A stretch of DNA of 64,000 nt from Litorimonas sp965205225 (GTDB taxonomy: Bacteria; Pseudomonadota; Alphaproteobacteria; Caulobacterales; Maricaulaceae), in contig CBDBFZ010000003.1 of the NCBI GenBank assembly GCA_965205225.1, positions 1,302,001-1,366,000 of the forward strand, given 5' to 3'. The notes below the pieces were generated by a model, which was given only the letters and a program-made list of their open reading frames with translations, was not told the origin of the DNA and searched no databases. The first letter of the stretch is position 1. Every line of letters begins with the position of its first letter. This document shows positions 16,211 through 26,099 of this stretch, in pieces. The position numbers were made by a program, and so were the translations under genes.

Positions 16211-17593
16211 ATGTCTGACACGCCCGATCTTCTGGAACAGCAAGACAGCATGCCGGATGAGGGATTGGTGACAGAAAACCCGCTTCTCTCCGCTCTGGAT
16301 CTGACCAGCGATGAAGAGCTTCAGATCCGGCTTGAGTCGCTCCACCCCGCCGATTTCTCCGACTATCTCGAAGAACTGACAGACTTGCAGCGGGAGGAGC
16401 TGGTCACACGGGCACCCACGCTGATTACAGGTGAATTGCTGGCCGAGCTTGAGGACGATGTCGTTGAAGATGTCCTGCTACTGTTCGAACCTGACCAGAT
16501 TGCTGATGCGCTGACCGAACTCGATTCTGACGATGTCACTCAGATTATGGAGGAGATGGAAGAGCACCAGCGAGAGGATGTGCTGGAGGCGATGGAACCG
16601 CTTGAGCGGGCTGGGGTTGAGGCGTCACTGGCCTTTGACGATGAGACCATCGGCCGCCTCATGCAGCGCGAATTTGTGTCGGCGCCGGAGTTCTGGACGG
16701 TCGGTGATATGATCGATCATATGCGCGAGGTCGGTGAAGATCTGCCCGAACTATTCTTCAACATCTATGTGGTCGACCCGAGCCTGAAACCGATCGGCTA
16801 TGTCGCCGTGTCCAAGCTGATGCGCGCACCGCGAGACACCACACTTACCTCGCTGATGGAAATGAAAGTCTTCACCATCGCACAGGATATCGATCAGGAA
16901 GAGGCCGCCTATCTGTTCGAGAAGTATCACCTGATTTCAGCACCGGTCGTGGACTCGCAGGGCCGGATGGTCGGGATGATGACGGTCGACGATATTCTCG
17001 ATATCATCCAGGACGAGAACAAAGAAGACTTTCTGGCACTGGCCGGTGTCAGTGATGCCGGGATTACGGACACAGCTTTATCGACTGTGCGCGCGCGTGC
17101 GCCTTGGCTGCTGGTTAATCTGGGTACAGCGATCCTCGCTTCCATCGTGATTGCGCGCTTCGATTATGCGATTGAACAGATTGTTGCGCTCGCGATTCTT
17201 ATGCCTATTGTCGCGTCGATGGGCGGAAATGCCGGGACACAGGCGCTGACTGTGGCGGTGCGGGGGTTAGCGGCACGCGATTTGACGAAAGCAACGGCAT
17301 GGCGGGCTGTTCGGCGGGAAGGCGTGTCGGCCTTGATAATCGGCATCATTTTCGCATTCGCGTTGGCCGGGATCAGTTTTGTTTGGTTCGGGGATCTGGA
17401 ACTCGCCGCTGTGGCGTTCGTCGCTATGATTATCAATCACACTTTCGCAGGTCTTGCCGGTGTTCTGATTCCCTTGGGTTTAAAACGGGCCGGAGCGGAT
17501 CCAGCGGTCAGTAGCTCGGTCTTTGTGACAACCGTGACTGACGTTGTCGGTTTTGTTGCTTTCCTTGGATTTGCAGCTGCAGTCCTGCTCTAG
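16211..17593 (+). CDS. mgtE: magnesium transporter MgtE
   Basis: This 460-residue protein has the full MgtE architecture. It has an acidic N-domain (to about residue 145), a pair of CBS domains (about 150-275, including MREFVSAPEFWTV-like and LISAPVVDSQGRMVGMMTVD segments) and a C-terminal domain of five membrane helices. That domain includes MPIVASMGGNAGTQALTVAV and ends in TDVVGFVAFLGFAA. The channel passes Mg2+ and is gated by Mg2+ binding to the cytosolic domains. An AAAAGGAG ribosome site lies 7-8 bases before the ATG. Monocistronic. Confidence 0.95.
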   Translation: MSDTPDLLEQQDSMPDEGLVTENPLLSALDLTSDEELQIRLESLHPADFSDYLEELTDLQREELVTRAPTLITGELLAELEDDVVEDVLLLFEPDQIADALTELDSDDVTQIMEEMEEHQREDVLEAMEPLERAGVEASLAFDDETIGRLMQREFVSAPEFWTVGDMIDHMREVGEDLPELFFNIYVVDPSLKPIGYVAVSKLMRAPRDTTLTSLMEMKVFTIAQDIDQEEAAYLFEKYHLISAPVVDSQGRMVGMMTVDDILDIIQDENKEDFLALAGVSDAGITDTALSTVRARAPWLLVNLGTAILASIVIARFDYAIEQIVALAILMPIVASMGGNAGTQALTVAVRGLAARDLTKATAWRAVRREGVSALIIGIIFAFALAGISFVWFGDLELAAVAFVAMIINHTFAGLAGVLIPLGLKRAGADPAVSSSVFVTTVTDVVGFVAFLGFAAAVLL

Positions 17594-17714
17594 CCTTAGC
17601 GCTCACGCCGCGTTAGCAAAGCATTAACCATAGCCGCGCTCTCTTATCGCCTGATAGGCGAATGCGGCATGTCCCTTGCAACTCCCTTCGGGTGAACCGC
17701 GCAAGAGTGCAGCT

Positions 17715-19382
17715 ATGACCAGAACTCTGTCTATTTCCGATACAGGCCTTCGCCTGATCAAGGCGTTTGAGGGCTTTCGACCCGTCGACCGAGAACTAGT
17801 CACTGGGGCGAGAGTTGTCGGCTATGGCCATAGGCTGGATTCCGATGATCCCGTCCGCATGTCCCGGAGCGAGGCCGAGGAGCAGTTGCTCGACGATCTC
17901 GAATCCATTGAAGAGATGGTCAATGATGAGGTTCACGCGCCTCTGAGCCAGGGTCAATATGATGCGCTCTGCTCGCTGGCGTTCAATATTGGACCCGAAA
18001 CATTTCGGACATCGGATATCGTTCGAGCGATGAATAATGGTCGGATTCTTCATGCGGCCAACGGGTTCGATGTCTGGCGCAAGGCGACGATTAATGGGAA
18101 GACCTATGTCGTTGACGCTCTGATGCGTCGCCGGACGGCTGAAAAATCCCTGTTCCTACGGAATGAACCTGCGATTCCTGCCTCATCGGCCATGCTCGTT
18201 CCGAAGCCTGACTATTTCGCGCCTTTGGGACCGACCGATGACGGTTTACCGGAATTCACGGACACAGATGCAATTGGAATTGTCCCTAACGTTGCGAGTG
18301 ATACTGACGAGGGTTTGCCGGAAACGAATGTTCTACCGCTCTCGAATGCCAATATTACCATAATCTCTGATGACAAATTCGATCTGGACGAGATTAACGG
18401 TAATGATCTTGACGATGACGGATATGACGATGCCTATGATGAAGGCATTGAAGACTATGGGGCCGACGATCTCGTCGATGATCAGATCAAGCTTGAGGGA
18501 TTCCAAGGAGCCGGACCGAAGCCTGAACTTGATGAGGAACTGGGTTTAAATCTGGAGGTTGAGGACAATCTGGCTGTTCTGGGTCAGGCTCTTGACGGTG
18601 AGTCCCAAGATGAGAAGACGCCTGACAATAATACTGGCGACTCCATCGGTGATGAGGGTAACGATATCTATCAACTCCGGGTCGATGATGCCATCAAGAT
18701 AGGTAATATTGAGGACGCGCTGGACTCGCCTATCGCGGTTGCGGCGGATTCACTGGGCGATCGCCTGAGTGCATTACTTGATTCAGACGAAGATGCGGAG
18801 CGGGATCCAGCTCTGGGCCTACCAGAATCACTGCTTCAAGCGGTCGAGACAGAGGTTGCAGACCCTGTTCTGGTAACAGATGCGGATGACAGCCCGGACT
18901 CAATTGAGACGGAAACTGCGCTGCGATCTAATCTCGTCTCCTTTCCAAAACGGGAAATCGTCTTGGAAAATCCTGTCGTCGAGGACGCGATTGAAACAGT
19001 TGAGACCCCGTCAGATGTGGTTTCCGTTGAGAACGATGGAGAGATTCTAATCATCGACAATCTCGCGGCAGATGATGTGATGTGTTCCAGTCGTGATACC
19101 GAAAACCCAGCCTTCGACCCCGATGGTGATCCGGTCGAAAATGCCATACGCTATTTGGAGCGGCAGGCGAATGCACGCGATGAGCAGAAAACCGGCGGCG
19201 GTCTCTGGGTGCCTCTAGCGCTAGGTGGGCTTCTCGTTGGTACGAGTGCGGTCATGATTGGGCGCGGCGCAACACAGGCTCTGGGTGCCTGGGGCCCAAC
19301 GGCTGCGACGGCGTCGGCGATCACAGGCGGGATCCTCGTCCTGTTCACGATCTATGCGGCTGCACGGGGCAGATTTGACTAG
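17715..19382 (+). CDS. spmX: SpmX-like polar scaffold with degenerate GH24 muramidase domain
   Basis: From ATG 17715 the protein is 555 residues. Residues 1-155 form a phage-lysozyme (GH24) domain: LIKAFEGFRPVDREL, GYGHRL and LCSLAFNIGPETFR. A long, very acidic region (about 160-490) follows, and then two membrane helices at about 497-516 and 531-550. This is the SpmX architecture of Caulobacterales, where SpmX marks the old pole and recruits the kinase DivJ. Aligned with P22-type lysozyme, Glu of FEG is kept, but the catalytic Asp nine residues later is Leu and the later Thr is Val. This matches the loss of the T4 Asp20 equivalent known for SpmX. The ribosome site is weak; an upstream start at 17676 is less likely. 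Confidence 0.85.
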   Translation: MTRTLSISDTGLRLIKAFEGFRPVDRELVTGARVVGYGHRLDSDDPVRMSRSEAEEQLLDDLESIEEMVNDEVHAPLSQGQYDALCSLAFNIGPETFRTSDIVRAMNNGRILHAANGFDVWRKATINGKTYVVDALMRRRTAEKSLFLRNEPAIPASSAMLVPKPDYFAPLGPTDDGLPEFTDTDAIGIVPNVASDTDEGLPETNVLPLSNANITIISDDKFDLDEINGNDLDDDGYDDAYDEGIEDYGADDLVDDQIKLEGFQGAGPKPELDEELGLNLEVEDNLAVLGQALDGESQDEKTPDNNTGDSIGDEGNDIYQLRVDDAIKIGNIEDALDSPIAVAADSLGDRLSALLDSDEDAERDPALGLPESLLQAVETEVADPVLVTDADDSPDSIETETALRSNLVSFPKREIVLENPVVEDAIETVETPSDVVSVENDGEILIIDNLAADDVMCSSRDTENPAFDPDGDPVENAIRYLERQANARDEQKTGGGLWVPLALGGLLVGTSAVMIGRGATQALGAWGPTAATASAITGGILVLFTIYAAARGRFD

Positions 19383-19470
19383 CAATCGGTAAACGCCGTG
19401 ATGTCAGAGCTTTAATTTATTTCGTTTACGAAATGACCGGCTCTAACCTCGATGCTACGGAGATGATTGA

Positions 19471-19704
19471 ATGACGCCCCTCACTGCCTCTCGTAACACG
19501 GCGCAACCAAGCCATAAGGACCTGACGAGACAGGCTACGGCAACGCCGTCGTCGATGCTCAATGGCTGGACAGACGCGGAGACTCAGAAGTTTCAGAGTG
19601 AGATCATGACGTTTCAACATAGGCTTGAAGAGACAGGTCTGCTTTCTGACGAGGCCTTGATCAATCTAGAAGCTTCGAAAAACACAGTTTTTGTCGATGG
19701 ATGA
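19471..19704 (+). CDS. small hypothetical protein, possibly truncated
   Basis: This 77-residue frame has a good ribosome site (CGGAG 9-10 bases before ATG). The second half contains EIMTFQHRLEETGLLSDEAL, and the end EASKNTVFVDG comes just before a stop overlapping ATG-containing frames. I do not recognise the family. Because the next sequence is the remnant of another gene, the protein may be the N-terminal stump of something longer. Confidence 0.45.
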   Translation: MTPLTASRNTAQPSHKDLTRQATATPSSMLNGWTDAETQKFQSEIMTFQHRLEETGLLSDEALINLEASKNTVFVDG

Positions 19705-19805
19705 AACGAGTTTCGATCTCTTCAGCCCGTTTTGCGGGCATTTATGGCTGAGCGACCGTCTACGGGCCCATTGCGGCAGGTTGTTTTGCCGCTTGATAAA
19801 CCGGA

Positions 19806-20175
19806 CTATGCTCTGTTTTCTTCGTCGGAAGAGGTCCTGAAGTCGCGAAACGGGTTATCCGGCATATACCCATATTGGCACATGGGATGGCATAAGGAGG
19901 AACTTTCCTCTTCCATCGCTACTGACAGCGTTCTTTTCAGTTCAGGCGAGGACGGCCCGATCAGGGCGGATTTGCGCACGCCGGGTAGGATTGCAACATC
20001 GTAAAGTTCCGTGACCACGCCTTCAAATGTCATGGAATGAATGATCGTGCCACTCCGCAAGTCGATGAAATAGAGTCCACGTCGTGCACCGATCCTGGCC
20101 TCGTCTATTTTCCGCTGATCGGCAGGTCAGAAAATGTCTTGTTGCCACGTGACAGATCGACCCCGAACGTCACCT
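19806..20175 (-). pseudogene. TIGR03032-family protein, C-terminal remnant
   Basis: On the minus strand one frame reads GLYFIDLRSGTIIHSMTFEG, then TELYDVAILPGVRKSALIGP. This is the characteristic end of TIGR03032 proteins (usually IEG.V.ELYDVVVLPGV). An upstream piece, LSRGNKTFSDLPIS, is in another frame. No start remains and the 5' side runs into a segment repeated at 1466-1585. The function of the family is unclear. Confidence 0.6.
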
Positions 20176-20317
20176 CGGTCTATCCGGCAGGCACGGTCTC
20201 TGGCTCTGTCTCGGTCATGACCTTGTCCCGGATCCGGTCCGGCCCACTGGTTAGGTTCAGGACTCATTAAATTCAATATGTGACGATGACTGCGATTGTG
20301 ATTGTGGCCATGAAGAT

Positions 20318-21638
20318 GGACACCTCGAAGAACAGGGTTTTGGGGCCAGTATAGAGGCGAATTTTATAATCGGCTCTCAGGTCAGGCTTCATAGAGTGAC
20401 GAATGCGTGTCCACAGGCGTATTTTGGCATGATTTTGGCCCGCATAAGTGGGGGGATCCGGATTTTGAACAGAATCAGGCTATGGGCTGTCGTCGCTCAT
20501 GGAAAACGAGGCGGCGGAAGTTGTAGCTTAGCTTGGCCATGGTGATCCGGCCAGCGGCCCTGGCCGATTGAGCGCCTGGCCGATTGAGCGGATCGTGATC
20601 GCCATCGGCCCTTTCTCATATCCGAAGACATGTTCAACACAGGCACGGATGGAGGAGCGGGTCGCATTGCCGCGCCGAATGTGCTTTGCCATCGGTTTAC
20701 CGCGGGGCTTCTTTCGATGGATGTTTGAACGATAGCCCTGCGCTTTCAGCCAGGCTTCGTTTTTGGCTGAGCGATAAGCTGTATCCGCCCAAACAGACTT
20801 TGAGCTGTTGGTGGCATCCAGAACCGATGTCAGTTCGTGCCCATCATAGCGGGCCGCATGGGTACAGGTCTCTCCCCGGACAAAGCGCCATTTCCGGTCA
20901 ATACTGATATGGTTCTTGTACCCAAAGTGAGGGATGGAAATGTCGACAAGGCCTGCGTCCTGTTCCCCTTCTGCGGTCTTTCGCGCCCTGGAATAGCTGA
21001 CCACCGCTCGTGCGTCGGTGTCTTTCTGTGCGGCCCTGGCAGGATCGCCCGCGCCAGATAGCGGACGCGCTTTCACCCGCCCTGGCCCGCTCTTTCTCTT
21101 CTTTCTTCATCCGTTGGCGCGGCGCTGACACCAAAGTGGCATCCACGATCTGACCTCCCGTGGGTTTGTAGCCGCGCTTGCAGAGTTGCTCTTCAAAAGC
21201 GGCAAACAGAGATTTGAAAGCACCAGACTGGGTCAGCTTTTCACGGAACAGCCAAATCGTCTTTTGGTCCGGGGTCGGTTCACCGATCTCAAACCTCAGA
21301 AACCGCAGCCAACTTAAACGATCCCGGATCAGAAATTCTATCCGTTCATCACTCAGATTGTGCATCGACGCCAGAACAAGCACCTTGAACATCGTGACCG
21401 GATCATAGGGTGGCCGACCGCCCTTGGCGCGAACACCATAACCGAGGGCTTCCATCAGAACAGTTCGGAAAGCCTCAAAGTCCACATGACACTCTAGCGC
21501 TTCAAGCGGATCACCTGTCGCCGATAAGCGAGCAAGATGATCCGACAAGTCAAACAATCCAGGCGCGTGCATCATAAAATCCTCCCAAAACCAGTAAATC
21601 AGATCACACCACAAAATGCATGGTTTTTAGAGGCCTCC
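20318..21638 (-). mobile_element. IS-A copy 1 (IS5 family), inactive
   Basis: The element runs from GGACACCTCGAAGAAC to GGTTTTTAGAGGCCTCC with a 4-bp target duplication AGAT on each side. It is inserted near the 3' end of the IS-C transposase gene. Length is 1321 bp against 1309 for the intact copy 3; the difference comes from small duplications inside the gene. Confidence 0.88.
20475..21575 (-). pseudogene. IS-A transposase, two frameshifts
   Basis: The sequence is nearly identical to the intact transposase at 49841-50929. One extra base lies near 21050, between SAIW and DPARAAQ. A short repeat of GGCCGATTGAGCG near 20570 shifts the frame again within the last 40 residues. The DDE residues are still readable in pieces (DATLVSAP, WADTAYRS, CVEHVFGYEKG). 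Confidence 0.85.
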
Positions 21639-22442
21639 AGATGTCGGCCCGTCGATCATATCGTGTTGCAATGCGTCGCCAATCTTTGAGCCGCCCGAAC
21701 ATGGTTTCGACCTTATGGCGTTGTTATATTGTATTTTACAGAATGAAGTGGGAGAATTGCGCCCCTTTCGCGGCGGAATGCAGGCCGTGATACCTTTAGC
21801 CCTTAGAGCCACACGATAATCATCAGAGTCATAACCCTTATCACCGATCAGTGTGATGTCCGGCCCATCGGGCAGAACAGGATAAAGGATTTTCGCACCA
21901 AGATGGTCTGAGGTCTGACCCGCTGTTAGACATAGGGCGATCGGACGGCCCATTCCATCGCACACAGCGTGTAGCTTTGTGTTCAGGCTTTGTGTTCAGG
22001 CCGCCTTTAGTGCGCTCGATGTGACGGGGAAGTATCCCCCTTTTAAGAGGCTTGACGCCGTGCGATGGGTTTTGAGGTAAGTGGCATCGATCAGGAGTGT
22101 ATCTGGTGGGCCATTATCTGCCGTCAGATAGCTGAAATCTTGTCGAAAACGCCCATCTCGGTCCAGCGACGGAAGCGGTTGTAAAGGGTCTTATGAGGCC
22201 GATACTCACAAGGGTGCATCGCGCCAAGGCAGACCATTTTTCAGAACAAAGATGATCCCGGAAATTACCTTGCGATCATCAACACGAGGCCGCACCATGC
22301 GCCAGCGGAAAGAAAGGCTCGATCTTCGACATCTGCGCTTCAGACAACCAAAACAAATCGCGCATCGCAAATCTCCTTTGCCATAGATGAATCACAAATC
22401 CCACAAAATGGGAAACCTTGAAATTAATAGGGCCTGAGCCTA

Positions 22443-23301
22443 GGTCGTAGTGAAGAATTAACTTTTATTTTCTATAATGTTCCTTCATTTTGTCAGGAGC
22501 GCACATATGTCTGGTTATCAGGAACTTACGGATGAACAATGGAGCCGTTTAAAGCCTTATTTGCCTTATGGGAGCACAGGGAAACCGGGTCGCAACGCCA
22601 ATAACACTTTTCATTGATGCTTTGTTGTGGATGGCCCGTTCGGGCGGGCGTTGGCGCGATTTACCCGAACGGTTCGGGCGTTTTGACAGTGTCAAACGGC
22701 GTTATTATCTCTGGGTTGAGGCCGGGGTTTTAGAAGATGTCTTTAAGGCCTTGCGCACTCACGCTGATCAAGAGTGGCTGATGATGGATGCCACAATTGT
22801 GCGGGCGCATGCCCAATCGGCCGGGGCGCGGCATAAAAAAGGGGGCCTGATGCCCACGCATTGGGGCGTTCCAGGGGGGACGTTCCAAGGGCGGCCTGAC
22901 GACAAAAATACATGGGCTGACAGATGCATTGGGTTTAGCTCTGCGCCTGATAGCAACGGGCGGGCATTGTAGCGAAATGACGCAAGCCGCCGCCTTATTG
23001 GCAGGGTTTAAGGCGGATCATGTCTTGGCGGATAAGGGCTATGATGGCCGGTGCGTTATAGACGCGGTGAATGAGAGCGGGGCTATGCCCGTTATTCCGT
23101 CCCGGAAAAATGCGCGCAAGCCAAGGCAAACTGATATGGCTTTGTATAAGGAACGTAATATTGTCGAGCGTTTCTTTGGCTATCTCAAACAGTTCCGGCG
23201 TGTGGCTACGCGATATGACAAGCATATCCAAAACTATATGGGCTTCGTCTATATCGCAGCTATCAAAATCTGGCTCAAATAATTAATTCTTCACTACGAC
23301 C
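22443..23301 (+). mobile_element. IS-B copy 1 (IS5 family, IS427-like)
   Basis: Perfect terminal inverted repeats GGTCGTAGTGAAGAATTAA / TTAATTCTTCACTACGACC, each flanked by TA (22441-22442, 23302-23303). It is inserted exactly at the TA that ends IS-C. The length of 859 bp is 2 bp shorter than copy 2 because of a deletion in the transposase gene. Confidence 0.88.
22507..23282 (+). pseudogene. IS-B transposase, extra frameshift
   Basis: It starts MSGYQELTDEQWSRLKPY. A 2-bp deletion near 22607 (AATAACACTTTTC against AATAACAGGCTTTTC in copy 2) breaks the first frame. As in copy 2, the second frame is needed for the catalytic C-terminal half (VLADKGYDG, ERNIVERFFGYLKQ). Therefore inactive. Confidence 0.8.
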
Positions 23302-23336
23302 TAGCCTTCACCCGTTCGGTCGCGGTAATGTAGTAT

Positions 23337-23866
23337 CGTCAGCGTGCCAATGTCGCGAACAGAGTCGCCAGATTGTCCCACAGCGCGAAATGCCAGCGCG
23401 CACGGATTTTACGGTCTGGCTCCCCGATTAGGGCGTGTAGCCCGCCCATCGTTTCGCCGACAGACGCATAACCCGCACGTTTCGAATAGGGTCTCATCTG
23501 CCCGTAACCGGACATGCGCACCATAATAAGGTCGGGATTCATGGCCGACAGGCCGTCGTAGTCCAATCCCTTATTTTTCCATCGTCCCGGGTCGGAAATT
23601 CTTGATCAGAATGTCAGCATTCGCAACTGAAGGCCTTCATCGCCGCCTGCCCGTTAGTCTGCCGCAGGTTCAGAAATACGCTCTCTTCGTTGCGTCCCAG
23701 TATTTCCTATGACAGTGGATAGCCCTCACGTCCTCAAACCCGCATTGGATCGTCAACACCGGGTTGTTCGACCTTGATCACTTGCGCGCCGTTATCGCCA
23801 GCATCTGACTGCAAAAAGGGCCAGCAATCAGCTGAGCTACTTCGATAACCTTCAAGTCGGTGAGCG
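23337..23866 (-). pseudogene. CaiB/BaiF family III CoA-transferase, multiply frameshifted
   Basis: Minus-strand pieces in different frames line up with a family III CoA-transferase. They are LTDLKVIEVAQLIAGPF at the N-terminus, GAQVIKVEQPGVDDPMR, FLNLRQTNGQAAMKA, and the longest piece ending NPDLIMVRMSGYGQMRPYSK and GETMGGLHALIGEPDRK. At least three frame changes and a missing C-terminal half are visible. The left side abuts IS-B copy 1. Such enzymes move CoA between carboxylic acids, but this one is dead. Confidence 0.75.
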
Positions 23867-23900
23867 TACCTTGGCGAGATTGGATCATTTGGACGGGTGG

Positions 23901-24347
23901 TTAAAGTCGGTCCGGGCGATAATCGTCGGTGCGGCGCAGACTTTCATTCCGCTCCGGCGCGACGCAGCCGATGACCCAGATGTCATAGACCCGGTGATCG
24001 AGCGCGCTGATCGCGGGCCGCGATCCGAACATCCAGCCGGAAAAAACCCGGGCACCGTCTTCGACTTCCTCGCCCGTTTCTTCCAGTTGGCGATCGTCAA
24101 TCTGTAGAAAGGCGTATGTTTCCGGAAGTTCGGTCGGCGGCGTTTTTTCACAATGGCGCGCATGGATGGTCAGACTGCCAAACTCAAGCGAGTCGCCAAT
24201 CGTAACCGTATAATCGAAGGTTCGCGCCGTGACCTTGTCGAGCGCGCGCAGCTTGACCGCATCGCCCATCAGATTGGGAATCGGCGTGGCGGCGCTGACC
24301 ATAATCGGCATAGCCACCGCCGTAAGGCGTGTTATCCGGCGCAGCAC
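23901..24347 (-). CDS. DUF2155 domain protein, exported
   Basis: The domain pattern is typical of the alphaproteobacterial DUF2155 family: KVTARTFDYTVTIGDSLEFG, HARHCEKTPPTELPETYAFL, and VFSGWMFGSRPAISALDH followed by VYDIWVIGC. The GTG at 24347 gives a clean signal peptide (LRRITRLTAVAMPIMVSAATP) 5 bases after the NDUFA12 stop. ATG 24392 is an alternative with GGAG upstream, but it overlaps NDUFA12 by 41 bp. The NDUFA12-DUF2155 order is usual in this class. The function is unknown. Confidence 0.82.
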   Translation of the reverse strand: MLRRITRLTAVAMPIMVSAATPIPNLMGDAVKLRALDKVTARTFDYTVTIGDSLEFGSLTIHARHCEKTPPTELPETYAFLQIDDRQLEETGEEVEDGARVFSGWMFGSRPAISALDHRVYDIWVIGCVAPERNESLRRTDDYRPDRL

Positions 24348-24351
24348 GCTC

Positions 24352-24756
24352 TCAGTCGCCCGGAGTCCAGGCTTCGTAATCCGAGGCCACATCGTCACGC
24401 TGCGCTCCGCGGTCAAGCGAGCCCTTGGGCTTGTAGGCTCCCGGTGTTCCGGTCAGGTTCTTCTTGTGCGGTAACTGCCAGTCATGACGGCGTATATTCA
24501 GCTCGTCCGGCTTTTCGTCATATGTATGATGCAACCATCCATGCCATTCAGCCGGGACGGTTGTCGGGTCCGCATAGCTCTTATAGATGACCCAGCGGCG
24601 CTTACGGCCTTCAAATTCCGAGCTCACCGTCTTAGCCTCGTGATAGGTATTTCCGGACGCGTCCTCACCAACCGTCACGAAGCTGCGTTTAACTGAGAAC
24701 AGCGTGCCCAGCGTTGCGCCGTTCCACCATGTAAAAAGCCGTTTGAAAAAAACCAT
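24352..24756 (-). CDS. NDUFA12-family NADH:ubiquinone oxidoreductase accessory subunit
   Basis: The 134-residue protein starts MVFFKRLFTWWNGATLGT, the classic start of bacterial NDUFA12 homologues. The core follows with EGRKRRWVIYKSYADPTTVP, EWHGWLHHTYDE and, near the end, YEAWTPG. It is an accessory subunit of alphaproteobacterial complex I, on the cytoplasmic side of the inner membrane. A longer in-frame start at 24819 exists but adds a segment not typical of the family. Other complex I genes are not in the window. Confidence 0.9.
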   Translation of the reverse strand: MVFFKRLFTWWNGATLGTLFSVKRSFVTVGEDASGNTYHEAKTVSSEFEGRKRRWVIYKSYADPTTVPAEWHGWLHHTYDEKPDELNIRRHDWQLPHKKNLTGTPGAYKPKGSLDRGAQRDDVASDYEAWTPGD

Positions 24757-24952
24757 GTGAGTCGGATCCGTCTTCGGTTCGCGCAGCTTATGCCTGCGTG
24801 CGGAACGCGCGTAAAGCATAAGGGTGACAGGAATATGGTCAGTTCAGGCCACTTTCAGTAGTAAATGATCTGTCAACCATTACTGACAAAACCTTACTTT
24901 CTTACCACTCCGTAAGTGGAGTTTTGGTCATTGGTCCACTTATGACCATCTC

Positions 24953-25864
24953 GTGCGCTACAACTCCCAAGCCACAACCTTCCGCGTTATGCTAGGCGCC
25001 GCGCTGCTCGCTCTGCCTCTGTCGGCAAGTGGGCAGTTGCGCGTAGATACGCGAATTGTTGCCTCGTCCAGCTCCTGCTCGCAGTGTGATCTGTCGGGCC
25101 AGCGCATGAATGGAATGACGCTCAAGAATTCCAATTTCGCCGGCTCGCTTTTCAACAACTCAAACCTGTCGGGTGGTAAGCTGCATGGCTCCGACCTTAC
25201 CGGCGCGCATTTCCGCAAAGCGATGCTTTACGGCGTTACGGGCGAGCAAGTCATCATGCGCGGTGCCGTCATGGAAGATGCCACACTGACCGAGGCCAAC
25301 TTGTCTCACTCTTCCATGCGGCAGGCCAATCTTCATCGCGCAGAACTGACACGCGGCACATTTAGCGACAATGATTTCCAGTCCGCCAATCTGGTCGGGG
25401 CCAATGCTGCCTCTGCGAACTTTACCCGGTCCAATTTCGACCGTGCCCGGCTTGATAATGCTGATCTGAGCAAAGCAATCCTAGATGCCGGCCAGTTTAC
25501 AGGCGTGCGGTTCGGCTTTGCCAATCTGGAAGAGGCGTCTCTGAAGGAAACCAATCTGTCGGATGCCGATATGACCCATGTGGTCGGGCTTACGCAGGTG
25601 CAGCTGGATCAGGCCTGCGGTAATATGAACACTCGCTTGCCGGACAGTCTGAACCTGTCCTATTGCGACGATGCGATTGGCACAAAGCCGCGCGCCCATC
25701 CGCCGCGTCATCCACACCATATGCGAACGGCTATTCAGGGACTTGATCGGGCGATTCTGGATATTGAGACGTTGCTGGCTGTCGAAACCGACGCCCCAAC
25801 GCGTTCGCGGCTACAGCGGGTTCATCGGGATCTGACGCAGTTCCGCGACGCGATCCGGCCTTAA
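24953..25864 (+). CDS. exported pentapeptide-repeat protein
   Basis: This 303-residue protein has a signal peptide (positive start, then VMLGAALLALPLSASG). From about residue 45 to 215 it consists of tandem pentapeptides of the A(D/N)LXX type: SNFAGSLFNNSNLSGG, GSDLTGAHFRKAML, SANLVGANAASANFT and ARLDNADLSKAIL. These build a right-handed quadrilateral beta-helix. Two Cys pairs flank the repeats (SSCSQCDL near 43 and QACG...LSYCDD near 220-240), consistent with a periplasmic location. The role is unknown. The GTG start at 24953 supplies the positive n-region; ATG 24989 is an alternative. Confidence 0.8.
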   Translation: MRYNSQATTFRVMLGAALLALPLSASGQLRVDTRIVASSSSCSQCDLSGQRMNGMTLKNSNFAGSLFNNSNLSGGKLHGSDLTGAHFRKAMLYGVTGEQVIMRGAVMEDATLTEANLSHSSMRQANLHRAELTRGTFSDNDFQSANLVGANAASANFTRSNFDRARLDNADLSKAILDAGQFTGVRFGFANLEEASLKETNLSDADMTHVVGLTQVQLDQACGNMNTRLPDSLNLSYCDDAIGTKPRAHPPRHPHHMRTAIQGLDRAILDIETLLAVETDAPTRSRLQRVHRDLTQFRDAIRP

Positions 25865-26001
25865 CCTGAACATTTATCCGGAATCCTTGTTCGGGTCTCT
25901 ATCGGTCTCGTGCGGGAAAGATTTTACCTTTCACATTTGTGAGTCTGTATGTAATCTTGATATTTTCAATTATTGACGAGACAACCGTCCCATCAATCAG
26001 T
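25865..26001. other. AT-rich spacer
   Basis: No gene is recognised here. The frames are short, and the sequence grades into decayed transposase remnants. Confidence 0.4.
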
Positions 26002-26099
26002 TCAGGAAAGAAAAAATTTCCGTATAGCAATTCTGGAATTTTCTTCGAACAGGGACTCTGTGCCGCTTACATGTTTTACGGGTATTGCCAAGTTGTTTT

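Larger units (their letters stand above)
20254..22440 (-). mobile_element. IS-C (IS5 family, IS427-like), interrupted by IS-A copy 1
   Basis: Terminal repeats GGTTCAGGACTCATTAAATTCAA (20254; read as GGTTCAGGACTCATTAA) and GGCTCAGGCCCTATTAA (22440, inverted) are flanked by TA on both sides (20252-20253 and 22441-22442). Removing the inserted IS-A and its 4-bp duplication leaves about 862 bp. The transposase frame is on the minus strand: MRDLFWLSEAQMSKIEPFF near 22370, GGYFPV, GRPIALCLTAGQTSD, LIGDKGYDSDDYR, and a C-terminus ADIFMATITIAVIV split by IS-A. Several frameshifts kill it. Confidence 0.8.

Noticed and set aside
20686..21061. Several conserved-looking plus-strand small frames opposite IS-A copies
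   Set aside because: They recur only because the IS recurs; they are antisense shadows of the transposase.
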